DNA of 6,464 nt from Ruminococcaceae bacterium UBA3451 (GTDB lineage: Bacteria > Bacillota > Clostridia > Oscillospirales > Acutalibacteraceae): assembly GCA_002378845.1 (NCBI GenBank), contig DFRY01000047.1:14867-21330 (forward strand), read 5' to 3'. Below, in pieces: positions 5,868-6,464 of this stretch (within the stretch, counting starts at the first letter, position 1; every line of letters starts with the position of its first letter). The translations under genes and the position numbers were made by a program. The notes below the pieces were generated by a model. It was given only the letters and a program-made list of their open reading frames with translations, searched no databases and was not told the origin of the DNA.

Positions 5868-5896
5868 ATTCTACCCTAAATTCCGGCTTTTTTCAA
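5868..5896 (-). promoter_or_regulatory. Sigma-A-type promoter of the rpe-rnf operon
   Basis: TTGAAA (5891-5896), exactly 17 bases, then TAGAAT (5868-5873) on the minus strand. The predicted start near 5861 gives a leader of about 25 nt to the chosen rpe ATG. No other convincing promoter was found before rnfC, so all five genes are probably transcribed from here. Confidence 0.75.
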
Positions 5897-5926
5897 CTTC
5901 ATTCCGGTTGTTTGCCAAATGTTTGT

Positions 5927-5952
5927 AAAAACCCGAGCCGTGGGTGCCCGGG
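5927..5952 (-). terminator. Intrinsic terminator upstream of rpe
   Basis: CCCGGGC (5946-5952) and GCTCGGG (5932-5938) pair over 7 bp with one G-T wobble around a 7-base loop, followed by TTTTT (5927-5931) and a T-rich tail. It ends a transcript entering from the right and lies 31 bases before the rpe -35 element, so it is not an rpe attenuator. The gene at 6168 already has its own terminator, so this one implies a separate transcript between them. Confidence 0.6.
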
Positions 5953-6010
5953 ATGTATAAAACACAGGGCGTTGACACATCGCTGCCGGGCGTTACCGTG
6001 TTATAGGCGC

Positions 6011-6032
6011 CTGCCGGGGCAAACCCCGGCAG
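6011..6032. repeat. Perfect 9-bp inverted repeat
   Basis: CTGCCGGGG and CCCCGGCAG flank a CAAA loop. The stem is perfect and mostly G/C, but no T run follows on either strand, so it is not a terminator. It lies in the middle of the candidate small RNA. Confidence 0.7.
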
Positions 6033-6077
6033 ACAATCTATAAATGAAGCGGTTGAAATATATTTGCCCCGCACTCT

Positions 6078-6106
6078 ATTGTATGCTACCGTGTGAATTT
6101 TGGCAG
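6078..6106 (-). promoter_or_regulatory. Possible promoter for the candidate small RNA
   Basis: CTGCCA (6101-6106) matches the -35 consensus at four of six bases, the spacer is 17, and TACAAT (6078-6083) is a good -10. Transcription would begin near 6071. Confidence 0.35.
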
Positions 6107-6136
6107 TAAAACTTCGCCCGCAGCGCAAGATTTTCG

Positions 6137-6165
6137 AAACAAAAAGGCTCCGCTTTCGCGGAGCC
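6137..6165 (-). terminator. Strong intrinsic terminator of the right-edge gene
   Basis: GGCTCCGC and GCGGAGCC (6146-6165) pair perfectly over 8 bp around a GAAA loop, followed by TTTTTGTTT on the minus strand. It begins 2 bases after the stop codon at 6168-6170. Confidence 0.9.
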
Positions 6166-6167
6166 CG

Positions 6168-6464
6168 TTATTCGGAATCATCCCCGGAACCACTGCCCGG
6201 CTCGTCCTTACCGGGGCCCTCGGCCTTTTGCCTTTTGTTTTCCCGGAAGAACGCAACGCACATGAACAAAAGCGCAACCGCGGTAACACCCCGGAACGCC
6301 CAGCCCCACGCGCCCGCAAACAGATTTTGCGGCAGAACGGCGTCTGCCAGCCACCAGCACCCAAGAAGAAGAAAAAAAGCACCGGCCCCATAAAAAACAC
6401 GGTTTTCTTTCCCCATACGGAAAATTAAAATCAGACCGACCAAAAACCACATTCCGGCGTAAAT
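6168..6464 (-). CDS. Small three-helix membrane protein of unknown function, 5' end off window
   Basis: The frame is open to the right edge (98 residues visible, the first in-frame ATG being at 6452). Three membrane segments can be seen: MWFLVGLILIF, then VFYGAGAFFLLLGCWWLAD, then GVTAVALLFMCVAFF. They are followed by a polar C-terminal tail rich in Lys, Glu, Gly and Asp (ending GSGSGDDSE), which is likely cytoplasmic. No ribosome binding site is visible before ATG 6452, so the true start is probably outside the window. The pattern resembles small uncharacterised Clostridia membrane proteins; I cannot assign a function. A perfect terminator follows at once, so it is the last gene of its unit and not part of the rpe operon. 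Confidence 0.75.
   Translation of the reverse strand: MYAGMWFLVGLILIFRMGKENRVFYGAGAFFLLLGCWWLADAVLPQNLFAGAWGWAFRGVTAVALLFMCVAFFRENKRQKAEGPGKDEPGSGSGDDSE

Larger units (their letters stand above)
5927..6071 (-). ncRNA. Candidate small structured RNA (about 145 nt)
   Basis: This gene-free stretch on the minus strand runs from a promoter-like pair (6078-6106) to an intrinsic terminator (5927-5952). It contains a perfect 9-bp hairpin (6011-6032) and a further possible pairing of AACACGG with CTGTGTT downstream of it. The layout is that of a free-standing small RNA. I do not recognise a known family (not tRNA, 6S, SRP RNA, tmRNA or a common riboswitch by motif). An 85-codon frame (6128-5871) crosses it but starts at a TTG without a ribosome binding site and runs into the rpe promoter. 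Evidence is structural only. Confidence 0.3.

Noticed and set aside
5972..6006. TTGACA on the plus strand at 5972-5977 as a promoter
   Set aside because: The nearest -10-like sequences are 21 to 23 bases away, and no plus-strand gene follows.
5871..6128. 85-codon minus-strand frame between rpe and the right-edge gene
   Set aside because: It starts at TTG without a ribosome binding site just after a terminator, contains a terminator hairpin and ends inside the rpe promoter. Its protein shows no recognisable pattern, so I treat the region as non-coding.

Overview
This window looks like chromosomal DNA from a spore-forming Firmicute of the class Clostridia, probably on the Ruminococcaceae/Oscillospirales side. 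That placement is an inference. It rests on a clear spoVT sporulation regulator, a clear rimP with a Firmicutes-type leader, Rnf-family membrane genes, strong GGAGG ribosome binding sites and roughly balanced base composition. I see no insertion sequence, phage gene, CRISPR array, tRNA or rRNA.

Layout from left to right: (1) bases 1-411 hold the 5' part of rimP on the minus strand, with its leader hairpin and sigma-A-type promoter. (2) Bases 433-1092 hold spoVT on the minus strand, with a likely terminator and a promoter resembling the sigma-G consensus. (3) Bases 1093-1249 show nothing I can name. Then a sigma-A promoter drives a small lipoprotein gene on the plus strand (1319-1774), closed by terminators that sit between it and the convergent operon. 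(4) Bases 5896 down to 1827 form one tight minus-strand operon, rpe - rnfC-like - rnfD-like - rnfE-like - rnfA-like, with gaps of 26 bases or overlaps of 4 to 11 bases. (5) Bases 5897-6136 hold no convincing protein gene but carry a promoter-like element, a strong hairpin and an intrinsic terminator on the minus strand, which together could be a small RNA of about 145 nt. (6) Bases 6137-6464 hold the 3' part of a small membrane protein gene and its terminator.

The part most worth attention is the Rnf-like operon. The usual Rnf order is C-D-G-E-A-B. Here G (periplasmic FMN protein) and B (ferredoxin-interacting iron-sulfur protein) are absent, and the genes on either side of the gap overlap. 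The four remaining proteins are full-length and unbroken, yet by alignment from memory they have lost most known redox ligands: the membrane cluster cysteines of RnfA and RnfE, the S-G-A-T flavin attachment motif of RnfD, and the flavin/NADH loop plus barrel-sandwich domain of RnfC. The two CxxCxxCxxxC iron-sulfur motifs of RnfC are intact. This looks like a repurposed, reduced Rnf relative rather than a decayed operon, co-transcribed with the pentose phosphate enzyme Rpe. Its function is unknown to me.

Six of the seven complete or start-containing genes outside rnfA and rpe, apart from the right-edge gene whose start is not visible, use TTG or GTG starts (rimP, spoVT, the lipoprotein, rnfC, rnfD, rnfE are all non-ATG), which is why several starts here depend on ribosome binding site position.
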